DNA of 64,000 nt from Bryopsis sp. KO-2023. Its lineage: Eukaryota > Chlorophyta > Ulvophyceae > Bryopsidales > Bryopsidaceae. Where the stretch lies: positions 4,061,501 to 4,125,500 of the forward strand of contig BSYQ01000005.1 in assembly GCA_030272585.1 (NCBI GenBank), read 5' to 3'. The position numbers and the translations under genes are program-made. Each line of letters begins with the position of its first letter. The first letter of the stretch is position 1. The notes under the pieces were generated by a model. That model saw only the letters and a program-made list of their open reading frames with translations, had not been told where the DNA came from and did no database searches. Positions 47,801 to 62,986 of the stretch are shown in pieces.

Positions 47801-47867
47801 CAAACTCAGGAGGGGTAGGAAACCCTTCCTAGAAGTGCACAAATCACAGATCAGGCACTTCTTCTGA
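41856..47867 (+). CDS. Retrotransposon Gag-Pol polyprotein (single frame)
   Basis: About 2,003 residues run from the ATG at 41856 to the stop at 47867. Gag starts with a hydrophobic segment (ILAFGGLALLAGMSLLL) and has a second one (VGAGIASSLLLGYLL) before the zinc knuckle CQFCGRKGHWEAQC (about residue 310). The protease has ALVDSGSGCSI (about 392). A repetitive Glu/Ser/Gln-rich linker spans roughly residues 610-1130. RT shows RKTVDFRLLNSY, LPQGWNCSP and the catalytic NFVDDLI (about 1331), then RNase H with FTDWSSSGWG, GELQALIWAL and HTDSNSAV. Integrase has an HHCC finger (RLHKEGHW...CQTC), DDE residues (MDIIGPL, LLCDGAAYF, NGVVERRN) and a C-terminal WKGPYKIV (GPY/F) motif. All catalytic residues are present. 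No frameshift separates gag from pol. LPQGW and FVDD are unlike the usual MPFGL and YLDD of Ty3/gypsy. Confidence 0.93.
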   Translation: MVSERTGWILAFGGLALLAGMSLLLQRPPTISDQNAAPATPAGRAPATYPPSPPPFSTPHTPRTSPHELWQRLMWSIRHRHSHRALPSPSSNPAAAWDTLELVQLADRMHKLWGVLRGSNANLVGAGIASSLLLGYLLKFLDKGSAWLRRRRTETAMRREVLELGSAAPAASVSTEGSATLDRLRRLQQTEGETELEFLQRYFLMFLNTGQAAEVEEEKKAVRLLVARLPGRVLSRVVVETEFEKLTFSGLRELLDRMKRRTEYREAVLAEVKKDEEGKTEGKVEAKAEPNAGTKVLVADRPPTRTGETPLCQFCGRKGHWEAQCRTKKRAQVASVDDDAFGELLEAIQNEQSSSACHSVAAGTPAGDTVRKQLRVKLRLEGEQRGSNQLFEALVDSGSGCSIMPWKVCQRHGWGVAPPKGVLTLTGFNGSKENVRGTVTLDVKIGPWEGKEVFLVSENTSQIILGVPLLAHLSLTVDCARNCLWGKNGTSIPCHAVMKVGEKSGESERSVVRVLQDPHTKKGRRIRLVGKDGEFRLPLGSSLVLGPYTIKTVVLPFRITGPGLFSLMAIGQPQNLLHSVTTNSDGRVRLTLYNAQLEARMLTAKLCLVSFRVAEGTPVVIEEGGAEEGCVEQEEDGLLPHGLDLREKEEVEPEEEGCFGIEKKGDGGCLKVSFPPQEVESEEGGCSGIESQGDGGCKKVSFPPTNDCESQTGQLASAEQQLSPEGESRVLSTDVQNRDRPTISSDSGQQHLSSGDGCELQSLTTHNSEAVATENPTNCATLRKSQSTASLTELDVRSAMHYTLRDRIEGKDSENEGRTQTSNTDFECQPNSSDATGRFIRSDRERGGKNFDLQTSSSGAVHHLPKPDTQGGVQQSKFHTQAGNVATESPANSATLGTSQGTFSTPQQDQWRDLQRGGEGHTCGEHQGTQSALTPHSLTAHSTLLQDSKAVAPESPTDRESLGQIQSTVQSSQRAKGDCSPRGGIVGAVEKQNVGAVEKQNEGQTVTTKSPTNSDILGKNQSSVSLLQEEKLLCSPRGGVGETVEQEHLDLWKYWEALRGKPPGRSFSEHTTSPYSQLSTIWEEVADDLLDNTTAVGTGEKLWTGHTAMVQTTQEQPACTPETQSETEDTGSVEYWRREFPNVIRDDLSRDAKATATPLRVCHREVKWRVPFHRIPLHNTGIRYYATDVAPKEIRKLLTSLQGQGVIRPLGVGERALFSPVLFLRKPNGKVRKTVDFRLLNSYSDAWKTSLLHVRDVLKSIPPEWDYFTVLDLEQGFFQVDVCDSLQPLFAFETGEGDYTYLRLPQGWNCSPGLFHSRIRSSIHGYPGRNFVDDLIIGGEGVEGHDRNLRRVLTRLDEMGLRINRAKAVVRQKEVTYLGYTVTKGSYGLRRYVDDQVRQLPEMRDVRDVRQFVGMLNVCRGVCPNFHNIIQPLLELPKGSNPKLMQQLVAEAWKSILTNNVKLGNSDSGEYNLFTDWSSSGWGYVLFRGTPSEGCIVSLNSRKCGDKGGEKVSSYLGELQALIWALKSVSQVVAGGQLTLHTDSNSAVQRITKLAPKEVVEDIRVVRLLAWLAENYPSPGRLRVQFLPGTSNPWADLLSRWYSRPTQTQGQVCALEPQEMQISKNTSMESGGSNRSTEQVLEQAEAMDSKESDSGRSGMSGNTELGHAYTGGSRGEELGKIADGKELSRDQLERLHKEGHWSPQKLLWLCAQHGWKANRGDLEEIQRYCQTCQRVAPKKEKELLRGAGHLTHPGQTVGMDIIGPLPSGRSGHNHIVVVVDHLSRDSMVWKTKEVKGKQVRECLGEWIATHGSPDNLLCDGAAYFHSKDMRAWYKDNHIQVWRTPPYHHRANGVVERRNRALISKIRVLLLDHGGYWDDWLQKANWMVCNMVNRTTGWPPCKVWTLSSKEWNRIQQRLKESREKVNAQKKLSDWNHFLGEEVLLYDSARAEKKDQKFSASWKGPYKIVELISPSRVRIEEINGKLRRGRKPFLEVHKSQIRHFF
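41857..41874 (+). promoter_or_regulatory. Probable primer-binding site overlapping the start codon
   Basis: Immediately after the 5' LTR the sequence TGGTTTCGGAGCGAACAG begins with TGG, as expected for pairing with a tRNA 3' CCA end. It also supplies the T and G of the gag-pol ATG. The tRNA primer was not identified. Confidence 0.6.
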
Positions 47868-48070
47868 GTAGAATGGTGGTGATGAGAGAATAGGTAGGAC
47901 CAGAAGACATAGTAAACGGAGGAGAGAAGGTTTCTTTTCCATCCGGTGAGGGATGTTTTTTTTTTATGATGAAACACAGTGTAGGAGAAGGCTACACTGG
48001 TGTGGAAGTGAGGATATTAGTTTATTCTACCACGAGTAGAACTTTTTCGGAGGTTTGAGGCAGTGAAGCG

Positions 48071-48397
48071 TGTTGGACCGGGTAGAACACAAGTACTGAA
48101 AGACAGACATAAGAGCGTCACATCAACAAATCCACACAACGGACACTCATTTCTAATGAAAGTACTACCACACGATTTGACTCTGAGAGCGATGTCAAAT
48201 GTGTTGAATCGACTGGTCAGTGCGGGTGAGAGGCCCCATGGCAGTAGGGGTTTTACGTTAGAAGTACGAGGTATGAGTCAGTGGAGGAAGTGTGAGAGTT
48301 GAGTGAGTCGGGAAGGAAAGTCTGTGAACGGGAGTTCGGGGTTGTCTTTTTGTTGTAAGACTTTTTTTGCGGAAGGCTCGTTCTTCCAGTAACAACA
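48071..48397 (+). repeat. 3' LTR (327 bp)
   Basis: It is the same sequence as 41530-41856, preceded by a purine-biased stretch (GGAGGTTTGAGGCAGTGAAG) that may serve as polypurine tract, and followed by the target-site copy CCCG. Confidence 0.95.
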
Positions 48398-48401
48398 CCC
48401 G

Positions 48402-49412
48402 GATGACAGTACATCAAGCTGGGACCTGAACATTGGCAACCCCCCCCCCCAAAAAAAAAAATTGCACTTCGACCGATGAGCAGTTTTGTCACTTCTTCGT
48501 TCCGATGACAAGAAAAAGATGCAGAAAGGAGACGAGGGAAGGTGTGGGGCCACAGCTGAGTATCTTTATCTTCTGCATCTTCACATCGAGTGCCAGCCAA
48601 AGTCTCACCATCCCAATCAAGAATAGCACCGTTGCTCTTCAAAATCCGAACTCTACATTCCATGCTGTGGCACGCAGTTGGAATCCTTCAGAAACCTAGA
48701 TCCTACCCCCACCTGAATTATTTTCTCTCCCATTTGAACCTCACATCCTTGATATATTGAGCTATATTGTTAAAGTCCAGCTGTGGATCCAAGCATTTGT
48801 CCTTTTCCAAGAAGTTGGCAGTCCTAACAAAACCCCTCTAATAATAACCCTGGTCACGTCATCTGATGGGGCAAAACTGCGCATGTCAAAACTGAGCCTC
48901 TTCATCCCAGATTGCATTGCACCTTGGCCAAAGGCCTGATTTGAAGTTCTATTTTAAGACACAACACTCACTAGGTGGCTCCATGACACGGCTGGGTTCA
49001 ATTCAGAAAGAACACTACCAAATTTCACCTTATCCACCGACATTGATGTGCATTCTATGCAAAGCCCCTCCCGATTTCCAGATAATTACAAAGCTTTTTC
49101 AGCATCCTGGAAGCAAGCATGTGGAAAACAGAATGGAACGAGGTTTGATGATGCAAACGATCATAAGAGTTTCTGTCATTAAATGGACTCATCATGTTTT
49201 TTTTCTTTTTTTCATACCAAAAAACTCAATTGTTTAGCTCTCCCGCTCCTATAACCACACCGACTGCCTGCCAGCCTCTCCCCCTCCCTTTTCCATGAAT
49301 CCCACTACTGATTACCAAAGTTTGGCGGAAAATGCCAGAATTCTATGCTTACAAAAACAGCCCAGGGTTTTCTTCTCTGCCCATGTGGAAAAAGAGGACA
49401 CGGACAGGTGGC
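48402..49412. other. Region right of the retrotransposon, no confident gene
   Basis: Several minus-strand stretches look exon-like (49043-48972 starting with an ATG and ending at GTGAGT; about 48905-48855; about 48830-48736 ending in RFKWERK; 48663-48490), but the junction phases do not agree. A small or decayed minus-strand gene may lie here. Nothing is recognised. Confidence 0.3.
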
Positions 49413-50843
49413 TCACTTCGAACCCAGAACCTTCTTTACGAAATCGTTGATATTGTTTTTCAGCTCCTCCCTGCAAAACACAGCGTTCTTTGTGTTGACT
49501 GGATTTGATTTGTCATCATGTACTGATTAAGAATTTCAAAAATTTTGCGTTTACACCATGGATATCAAATGATTGTGCCGGTGGCTTTGTGGAAAAATGC
49601 CCCCACAGAAAATTTGGGTTAGGGCTCCCACCTGTTTTTGTTTTAGTCTTACCCCCAACTTTGTGATTCGAATCCTTTACTTTCAATTTAAAAAAAGAGC
49701 CCCCACCCAAACAAAAAAGAGAAAAATAATTTGGGGCATCTTGAAAAGAAAATTGACACGATCCTTGCCTGAAGTCTCGACAGTGAACCAACCAATCCCC
49801 AAATTATCACTTTTCGAGATATCTTTTATGAACTTCTAAATTTCAACACTTGCATCAGCAAGATTGTGGAGAATAATAATATGGTACCTTCCTTCGGCAT
49901 ATTTTTTTTTCTTCAAACATGCATGTTTATTTGCCCAGCCATTCCGCTTTCAAAAACAATCCCCATTTCATTTCCACCAGTTTTTATGAATTGTTTTTTT
50001 TTTTCACCTGTCTGGGCCGAAGACGAGATATCGGTAGATGAACCAGGCGGTGACGAAAATCCCGACCAGCTCCAAAAGACCGCCGACGAGGGGCAACTTT
50101 TCGAGACTCCCCGCAACTCCGTTCAGTGCCCAAAGACCGACGAAAGCAGCAACTCCAATGGCGACGACCGCTGCTTTATCGTCAGTTCCTGCCCAGGTGT
50201 CCTGGGACAACACATTGACGTTTCGACGATCCGGAAAGAGACCCAAAAAAACCCCTCTGAATTATATTTCAGTTGGTGGGACATCCTCGCGCTCTGGGTG
50301 TTGAGCGTGATCGACGGTTTGGTATCGACGAACAGACTCACCTTGATTTTGCCTGTGATCTCTGTGACCTGCTCCTTTATCTGCTCCTGCACGTCAGTCT
50401 GGCTCTCGCTCTCGGCAGCGCGCACGGTCGCGATCCTGCGAGGAGCGCGGACACCTGAACCAAGTCGTACAGATCCATCCCCGTGATGCGCTGATCAACA
50501 CAGTCGTCGGGGTTCACACCCCGCGCAAATCTCACGATAACCCAAGCACCCTCGACACACGGATTTTAGCCACACCAAAATATGCATTTGCCCGCGAAGT
50601 GAAACGAACCTGCGGAAGGCTTGACGACCAAGGGAGCGAGCGATCTGCAGGGCCTGAAATGCCGAAAAAGCGTGATTATTCCTCCATAACACTTCCCAAA
50701 GCCAGCAGAAGCTGATCTGCGGGCCCTCGACCGCGAAACCCTTTCTGCCAGCATGAAACGAAACGTCGAAAGTACCTGGTGCCACTGACGGCTCCGAGCG
50801 CTGCAGGGCCTTGGCGAGTGAGGGCGGTGGTCATTGGAGACAT
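49413..50843 (-). CDS. CURT1/CAAD-type thylakoid curvature protein
   Basis: Five exons (50843-50776, 50644-50610, 50490-50342, 50201-50008, 49470-49413) join in phase to about 167 residues. The N-terminus (MSPMTTALTRQGPAALG...) is rich in Ala, Ser, Arg and hydroxylated residues without acidic ones and ends near RIATVRAAE, as in chloroplast transit peptides of the green lineage. The mature part has an amphipathic helix (VQEQIKEQVTEITGKIK) and two hydrophobic helices (AVVAIGVAAFVGLWALNGVAG and LVGGLLELVGIFVTAWFIYRY). A terminal charged helix REELKNNINDFVKKVLG completes the CAAD/CURT1 plan. Plant relatives sit at grana margins and bend thylakoid membranes. It shares a 442-bp divergent promoter with MCM3. 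Alternative start: the ATG three codons later at 50834. Confidence 0.87.
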
Positions 50844-51285
50844 TTGCGATAAAATATTCCGACCAGGAGAGGCGCAACGACGGACAGCGACGCAAGGCAC
50901 CGAACGCGGTAACGAAACCCAAAACGAAATATTTTTTGCGCCCTGCAATCTTTTTGAAATCTCTGTACGATAGGCGCAGGAAATGGAAAAAATAAACTAA
51001 TAATCGTACGACCGTTACGAGCTTTTTCGTTCGGTGTAGAACGACCACGCATGCGTTACCCCTTCTTTTCCTCCAGTCAGATTCATTATTGGAGGAGAAT
51101 GGCATATATTATTACTAACAATGAATTGATACGACAGCTCCTGTTTTTCCCCTGGTTGCCAGAAACCGGTTGTTTCTTGGAGGGTTGTCGAGAGCGGAGG
51201 GCCGACGTATCTCCAGAGCCGAACTTCCAGGGAACGCACATCACCGCCCCTCAATCGCGGAAACGGACTGCAGCCGAGGGTCGCC
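50844..51285. promoter_or_regulatory. Divergent promoter between CURT1-like gene and MCM3
   Basis: There are 442 bp between divergent start codons. It contains several GCGCAA/TTCGCG-like and CGTACG-like motifs, but I cannot assign factors. Inferred from layout only. Confidence 0.5.
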
Positions 51286-56384
<5,099 letters not shown>

Positions 56385-56787
56385 GGTCGAGACCAAACCA
56401 ACCAACCAAGATTTGAGGGGAAAAAAAGGGGGCAAAAAAAAAATTAAGGTGGAAGAGAAAAAAAACACAGATTAGAAAAAAAGTTGCAGATAGACGAGGG
56501 TTTAGTCGAAAAGAAAGAGATGGTGGTGGCAGGGTGTGTCGGGAGCAGTGTTTCTACATTTAAAACGTGCATTTTGTCCACGCGTGCGTTGTGTCGTCCT
56601 GTCTGACAAATCAGATGACGGGGAATCTCACTCGCTGTTGGCCTGCTCTATGATTTGGTGGTGCGTTTTCTTTATTACGCTGCTCTTCCGCCGCGTAAGG
56701 ATTTTGTTTAGCGTAAGTCTTTACTGCTGCGCCATAATTCCTTGTGGCTGATAGCTTACTGTGCGATGAGAAGCGTCGTCTGCCAAC
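56385..56787 (+). other. Spacer between MCM3 and the gamma-glutamyltransferase gene
   Basis: This is the MCM3 3' flank, purine-rich at first, then a moderately GC region that is presumably the promoter of the next gene. I see no further feature. Confidence 0.5.
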
Positions 56788-59700
56788 ATGGCGGCGAACA
56801 GGCAGCGTCATCTGTGGTACATCCTTCCTGACGATCTGACGTTTCTCCCCACGTTGATTAATCTTGTTGCAAAATCGTGTTCGCGCGCACCCAAGATTTC
56901 CCCCTCCTTGAAAATAGGACTTGGAAAAAAACTGGATGAAGATTGTTGGAGCTGTTTACTGACCCTAAATGCTGCCAAACAGAGCGGTACATCTTCAAGG
57001 AAATCAGTAGAGCATGTGGATGCCCTAAACGAACACAGTCTTAACTATTAGAGAAATGGTGGGCCCTCTCTCCCCGTTCCCCCCAAAAAAAAATAATACT
57101 CCCAGACGAACCATCAGTATGATGATTACACATCCTGGCAGCCCAACCCTTTCTGCTGCTCTGTGACCAACCCAAGAAAAGTTGGCAGGAGGTGCAAACG
57201 CTGGTAGAGCAGATATCATTATTTTTTTCCCCACTCCCAGGAACCTCGTCGATGGAGCTTCGCCTCCAGAAGATCGCCTGTGTTGGCGACCAGGGGGATG
57301 GTGGCTTGCACACAACCCCTGGCCTCCGAGGCTGGATTGAGAATTCTTCAAAAGGGGGGGACTGCAGCGGATGCTGCGGTGGCAATGGCTGCAGCCCTCA
57401 ATGTCACGGAACCATGCTGCACGGGTACAAGATAATCTGCCTTGTGGAGACATCGCCTTTTGAATAATGAAAATCTGTAGATCGCCTAGGAAAGTTTGCA
57501 GTTCAAAATGGAAGGCGTCCTAATGTCTGTACCCATCAAATTTTTAAGTCAATGTGGGTCATCTTTTTTCTTTTTGGGGGGTTTTGGTTTTGTTGGCTTT
57601 TCCCTCCCCCCTGATCGGTTGCTGACCTGGAGAAGCTCTGTTTTTTTTTTGAAGGAATTGGAGGGGATGCTTTCGTGCTCTACTATGAGGCAGCGACTAA
57701 AAAGGTTTGAATGAAATTCCATCTCCCCCCCCCCTTTTCCTCAAACCATTTCTCTATTATCTCAATTTTTTTCGAATGGTAAAATCCCGCGCAAGATGTC
57801 TTTGCTTTGGTGGTCAAGTGGGAAAAGAAAATTGACGTAATAGCTTTCTTAACTCTTTTTTTCTGGGGGGGTTGACCAGGTGCATTGTAAGTTGGGATGT
57901 GGCAAATCGCCTCAAGGTTTGACCATGGAAGCGGTGCGCAAGAGGGGGATATTTGGAACGGAGATGCCACCCTTCCATGCTCTTACAGTGATGGTCCCTG
58001 GTGCTGCGATGCTGTGGGAAGAAACCATAAACAAGTGGGGAAAACTCACCATGTCGGAGGTGAGTCCTGCCGTCTGGTTCAACTTGGGTGTGGTATGGTA
58101 GCGATGCGTTTTCTTGAGTTGATGTGCTTTTTTTATCGCTGTGAATTGTACCAGGTGCTGGAGCCAGCGGTGACTCTGGCAGAAAATGGTTTTCCGGTGG
58201 CCCCTATTGCAGCCGAGCTCTGGCAAGGCCAGCAGGAGGATTTGAAGGGACCTGGTCATGATGCATTCCTCAATAGCTCCGGTACTGCACCTCGGGCAGG
58301 GGAGGTGGGATCTATGTTGTGTGTGTCTTTTGCATCTTTTTAAGATGGGTACTTTTTGTGGGGGTGGGTTGGGGTGGGGGGAAAATGAAAAAGTAGTTTC
58401 CTTGGACATTTTTGTGGGTTGATGTGCCGACCAATCCAACCTCCAAAAAAACAAACCTGAACAGGAGTTGAGAATTTTATCCGATTCAGAAGTCGTTTTA
58501 CGTTCGTACATATGTGGACTGCATCAGGTGATGTTCAATCGAGATCTGGGCAGAACGTTTCGAGAGCTGGCGTCGAAGGGGGCGAAGGAAGGGTTCTATT
58601 CGGGGAGGATTGCAGATGCCATGGTGAAATGCGTGAGGGATTTGGACGGTGTTTTGAGTAGCACGGATCTGCTGAGTCATTGCTGCATGGACGTGCAGCC
58701 TATTCGGACTAGATATCGGGGCAATGATGTTTGGGAAGTCCCCCCCCCTACGCAGGTGTGTCAAGAGTTACCATTTACTTGAAATACGCCCACTTTTTTC
58801 TATTTTGTTCGTTTTCGATGGGGTGGGGATCGAAGCGAGGGTTGCTAGGATGACTAATATTGGATTGAACAGATGAGTGCCCTAGTAGAAATGGATCGGT
58901 GTGTTTTCTTCCTGGATTCAGAAAAAAAAGGCATTGTTTGTTTCAAAGTGTGAAGATATGGAACTTTCCCACCCCTTCCAGAAACACTGCGGTCTAGTTC
59001 GTTGTTCGATATAGTGGCTTCTAGAATTGGAGAATATGTGTGCTTGAGCTGGAGGAGTTATGTTTTTTGGCGGCTGTGTAGGGAATAGTGGCTTTGATGG
59101 CTCTGAATCACTTGGAAGGATCTGGAGGTTTGGGTGGAATGGAGTGGGGCGAGGGAAAACATCTGCATTCGGGTATAGAGGCCATTCGATTGGCGTTCTT
59201 TGATGCCTTGCAGGTATTTTCCACGTCTGGAAAATCAGTTTTGACGGACATGCACTTTTTTTGGCCATTCAAAATGGCGTGTGCGTGGTTTTCAAAGATC
59301 AAAACGGCGGGGAAAAAACACCCTGAAGAAGAGAATTTCGAAAAAAGAAGCAAACTCCATACACATACGTTGATATCTAATTTCTCTACCCAAGGCCAAA
59401 CCAGCCGAGTTTTCTACCTTTAAATATCCTTTAAAACAAAAGACTCGCAATCTAAATGCGCATGCACAAAAGGATCTATTTGTTGACTTTGGAATGTTTG
59501 ATGGATAGTATAACGGAGATCCTGATATCACGCCAGTTCCAATAGACACTTTTCTCGACAAGGGCTATGCTGAACGGAGGAGGGAAGAATGTGGCTCCGG
59601 TCCGAAGGTAGTGTGCATCATTTTTTTTCACATTGCCAAAACACAGAGAAGGGGTTTTTGACCTCCACCCCTGTTTTTTCCCAATCTATTTCAAGAGTGT

Positions 59701-61135
59701 CAAAGGAAGAGGTGATCATATCTTTCTCATTTTTCTTTTCTGTTTTTTTCAACTGTTTGAAGGCTGCAGTTTTGGATAAGCCTTTGAATACCAAAGAAAT
59801 TGAGCGCTCGGTGGTGGGTGGAGGAGATACAGTATATTTCAGTGTGGTGGATTCTGAAGGGAATGGGTGTTCGTTCATAATGAGCAATTACATGGGGTTT
59901 GGTACCGGAATCGTACCTGAGGGATGCGGATTCACTCTACAAAACAGGTGCAAAGCGCAGCAAAGCCCTGTCCGTTTTCAATCTGTGAAACCCAATCCAT
60001 AAAATCTTTAATACCAAAAAAAAAAACAATTGATAAATCGTGGGATTGGAGGTTCTTGTCAGAATCCACGTAGTCTAGAGACATCTCAGGTGAATTTGTA
60101 GTTAATTGGGCAATACTCTCTTTTTTTGTTTTTTTTTTTGTTTACAAAATCACCACCACAAACACACATTCTGTTAGAAACAGGGTGAGATTTAATTTCT
60201 TAAATGAAAGGCTTAGTCAGTTCTTTAACTTGCGTTGCTATTTTTATTTAAAAAAAAGGGGGCACAACTTCACGCTCGAAGAAAACCATCCAAACTGCCT
60301 CGGCCCCTCCAAGAGACCCTATCACACGCTCATCCCTGGAATATGCACCCGGCCGAACGGTGATTTGCATGCTGTGTTTGGAGTGATGGGGGCATTCATG
60401 CAGCCGCAAGGACATTTACAGGTGATGCCAGCCACCATATTTTCAAAAAAGCATTTCATTGCCACCGGTTTCTCAGCAACTCATTTCCACTCTTTTTCTT
60501 GTGGGGCTATTTCCCCCCTGACACCGTATTATTTTCAGAACAGTTGGGGATTGGATTAGTGTTCCAGGTTGTTTGAGCTTATGTTTGTCCTCCAGGTGCT
60601 ATCGAATATGATGGATTTCGGGATGGACCCTCAGTCTGCGTTGGATGCTCCAAGATTCTATGTCATTGGTGTGGACTCGTCCATCGGGCCAAAATGTGTT
60701 AGAACCAGCAAGTAAGCACCCTCTCTTCCCCGCAGCACCCCTCAAGAACAGCTTTTCGATTATTTCAAATGGGTTTTCATCGAGGCTGAAAAGCTGGTGT
60801 AGACTGTCCGTCGCGCAACTGTCAAGAGATGCTGTTCCTTGTCAAATCTTAAACGGTCGTCCTGTGCATATGGTGGGGTGGTGGTGGTGGTGTGTCTGAC
60901 TCACGGTTTGATTATGTGAGATTTTTGTGCATTGGAATGCAGGGTGTGGCTGGAGGAGGGTTTCAGCGAGGCAACGATCAGAGATTTGGTGAGCAGGGGA
61001 CATGCAGTTTTTCCAGGCATCACAGGTTCAACCCGTATAATGTTTGGGAAAGGTCAAATTATAGTGAGGGATGAAGCGGGGGTCCTTTGGGGAGGCAGTG
61101 ATCCACGGGGAGATGGATTGGCTCTGGGATGGTGA
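56788..61135 (+). CDS. Gamma-glutamyltransferase (YwrD-type glutathione hydrolase)
   Basis: Eleven confident exons (57241-57424, 57655-57704, 57880-58059, 58155-58304, 58528-58755, 59082-59213, 59509-59607, 59763-59947, 60259-60421, 60596-60711, 60943-61135) join in phase over 560 codons. The large-subunit side has [31 protein letters not shown] and TEPCCTGIGGDAF. The nucleophile threonine is in [12 protein letters not shown], where autocleavage creates the small subunit, followed by [19 protein letters not shown] and [10 protein letters not shown]. Such enzymes remove the gamma-glutamyl group from glutathione and its conjugates. The first exon is uncertain: 56788-57006 (ATG in a good context, donor GTAGAG, phase 0) fits but shows no known domain or clear signal peptide, so the true start and cell location are unknown. 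Without it the protein is about 559 residues, normal for the family. Confidence 0.88.
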
Positions 61136-61617
61136 TTCTTATTTTATTTTTGATGTACCTTGTAAAATTACAATCTTCTCTGTAGTTTGTGCGCTGCACA
61201 ACAGAACTACAGCAGGGCCTGCAGCAATAGAATCCCCAGCCGATGAAGTTTGCAAGTGAATAAAGTCGAAAAGCTTCGCGCAAAAGTCACATAGTTATAT
61301 ATCCTTGCACGAAATTTGCAAAGTCACAATCTGTGACGACCTTTTTCCATCGCCAAAGGAAGGATACGGAGTGCGATTTTCCTTTTCAAATTTACTGTTG
61401 CAAGATGTGATGGCCTTGTCTTGGAGTCTTGGTTGCACGAAACCCACACTCCCTGGGCAGTGTTTGTGATTCTTGGTTGATCGATTGTTGCAACAGTGAG
61501 GTCCCTATTGTCACAAGAGAACTGGCGGATCTACCAACGGCTTCAAACCACAAGGAATGACACTTTCGACACACATATCGTCCTTCTGGAGAGGATGATT
61601 GCTATCTGTTGAAAGGC
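61136..61617 (+). other. Spacer, nothing recognised
   Basis: This is the 3' flank of the gamma-glutamyltransferase gene and presumed 5' flank of the next gene. No repeat, RNA or domain-bearing frame was found. Confidence 0.5.
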
Positions 61618-62986
61618 ATGGCTTATCAGGCGCCATCTCAGGGCGCCACACAGTGCTGCACATGCTTCAGAGAGCGCCGTGTTGCCATTAGAGGACGGCG
61701 ATCCTCCTCCCTAGCCAACTCGCCATTGCTCGAAACCTGCCAGCGCCTTGGCTTAATCGAGCGAAAGCTCTACACGCCCGATTTGAACGAGGTGGTGTTT
61801 TTCTACACGCCAACAAGCTACCAGACTTGGGCGAATGCTGATTTAGCTAGGGTTTCGGCAGGCTCGTGAAATACACCGAAGCGTCCTCAACGAGCTGGCG
61901 GCGGCGATATGTGTTGGCGGCTCATTGGGGTGTCACTGTGAAACTGGCGAAGAGTGCATTGAAGGGCAAGCCACAACAGAGAACAAAACGAAAGCTTCTG
62001 GTAGAGTGCAAGCACAATCCCAGTTTTCCTGCAAAACCTGTGTGTCGTTGTGTAAGCAATCTGCTTTGGCCATGCAGCCGAAGACATCTCTCAAAGTCTG
62101 AAGGAGATCATCGCAGAATCGAGGCCCTTCTTGAAAAGAAGCCTTTTGTCGACAAAATCCAGGTTCGACGGTGTGGTGCACCATCGAAAAAAACCGGACG
62201 TTGTTTCTGAGTTGAGATCCCATGTCGAAGAACTCGTCGCCACCCAAAGGCAATGCCTTTCGAAAATTAAAGAGAGAAAGCGCGAGTTGGAGCGGGTGAG
62301 TTGAGTAATCAAAATGCAGCTCATACATATGGAAAAAAACCCAACGAGTTTCTTAACGCATGTCCCCTGCTCTGTGATCCCTGGGGAAAGCCTGGCATGA
62401 GAAGAGCCCCACAGTTCGAGGAATGGTAAAACAATATGATTTTTTGGCGTGGGACAGGATATGGGGTTGACTCCGGAAGCCGCAGCCGCGTGCATCGACG
62501 GTGTGGACGCAGGGAGACTACGTTTGCTGTCGGTGCCTTCGAAGAGCCTTTGTGGAGAGATCATTGGAAATGAAACGGCCAACTCGGAACAGTTCTCGCT
62601 TTCCTCCTTGTGGTGGGCTGCATAATGGAACTGACTGGCATCAATTTTGAGCGCTTCCCCTCCGCTCAGGGAGCATGAGTTACGAAACGAGTGTCTATGG
62701 TTGCAAAACCGTACGCATATTGGGTTGACATGGGATTGATATTTATGGTGGGTCGGGCAGGATGAAGATTCAGAGCTCCATGGGTATTTCTCGTCTGAGG
62801 GAGCATATGGCAATCCTGCTTGCAGCCAAGGTTTCCCCTTTCGCTGCCGTTCCAAAACGTCCCAGTGTGCGCCGGCACACGAAACAGAAATCCTCACTCC
62901 GTCGGGAGTTCCACACATACGTTGTTGATGCAGAGCCAGACGATGGAGATTTCTATATGCCTGGGCCTCCACGTTTGGACTGTTGA
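61618..62986 (+). CDS. Five-exon gene of unknown function, about 303 residues
   Basis: I built this model from splice sites and phase: 61618-61791, 61862-62000, 62078-62295, 62458-62612, 62761-62986. All four junctions are in phase with GT-AG introns of about 70 to 165 nt, and the total is 304 codons. No domain is recognised. The N-terminal part has a Cys cluster (QCCTCF) and an Arg-rich stretch. The second exon has a GCHCETGEEC cluster. The third is Lys/Arg/Glu-rich with a likely coiled coil (SELRSHVEELVATQRQCLSK). The last exon is basic and then ends in an acidic tail (DAEPDDGDFY). A 330-codon frame on the opposite strand (63083-62091) overlaps it; I regard that as a shadow because it has no domain either and crosses the intron positions. 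Either could be wrong; transcript data would decide. Confidence 0.5.

Larger units (their letters stand above)
41530..48397 (+). mobile_element. Intact-looking LTR retrotransposon (Ty3/gypsy-like)
   Basis: Two 327-bp LTRs (41530-41856 and 48071-48397) appear identical and run TG...CA. They are flanked by the 4-bp duplication CCCG (41526-41529 and 48398-48401). Between them one uninterrupted frame encodes Gag, protease, RT, RNase H and integrase in Ty3/gypsy order, with no env. Identical LTRs and an unbroken frame of about 2,003 codons indicate a very recent insertion, perhaps still active. It landed about 410 bp upstream of the SAP-kelch-BTB start codon. Confidence 0.95.
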
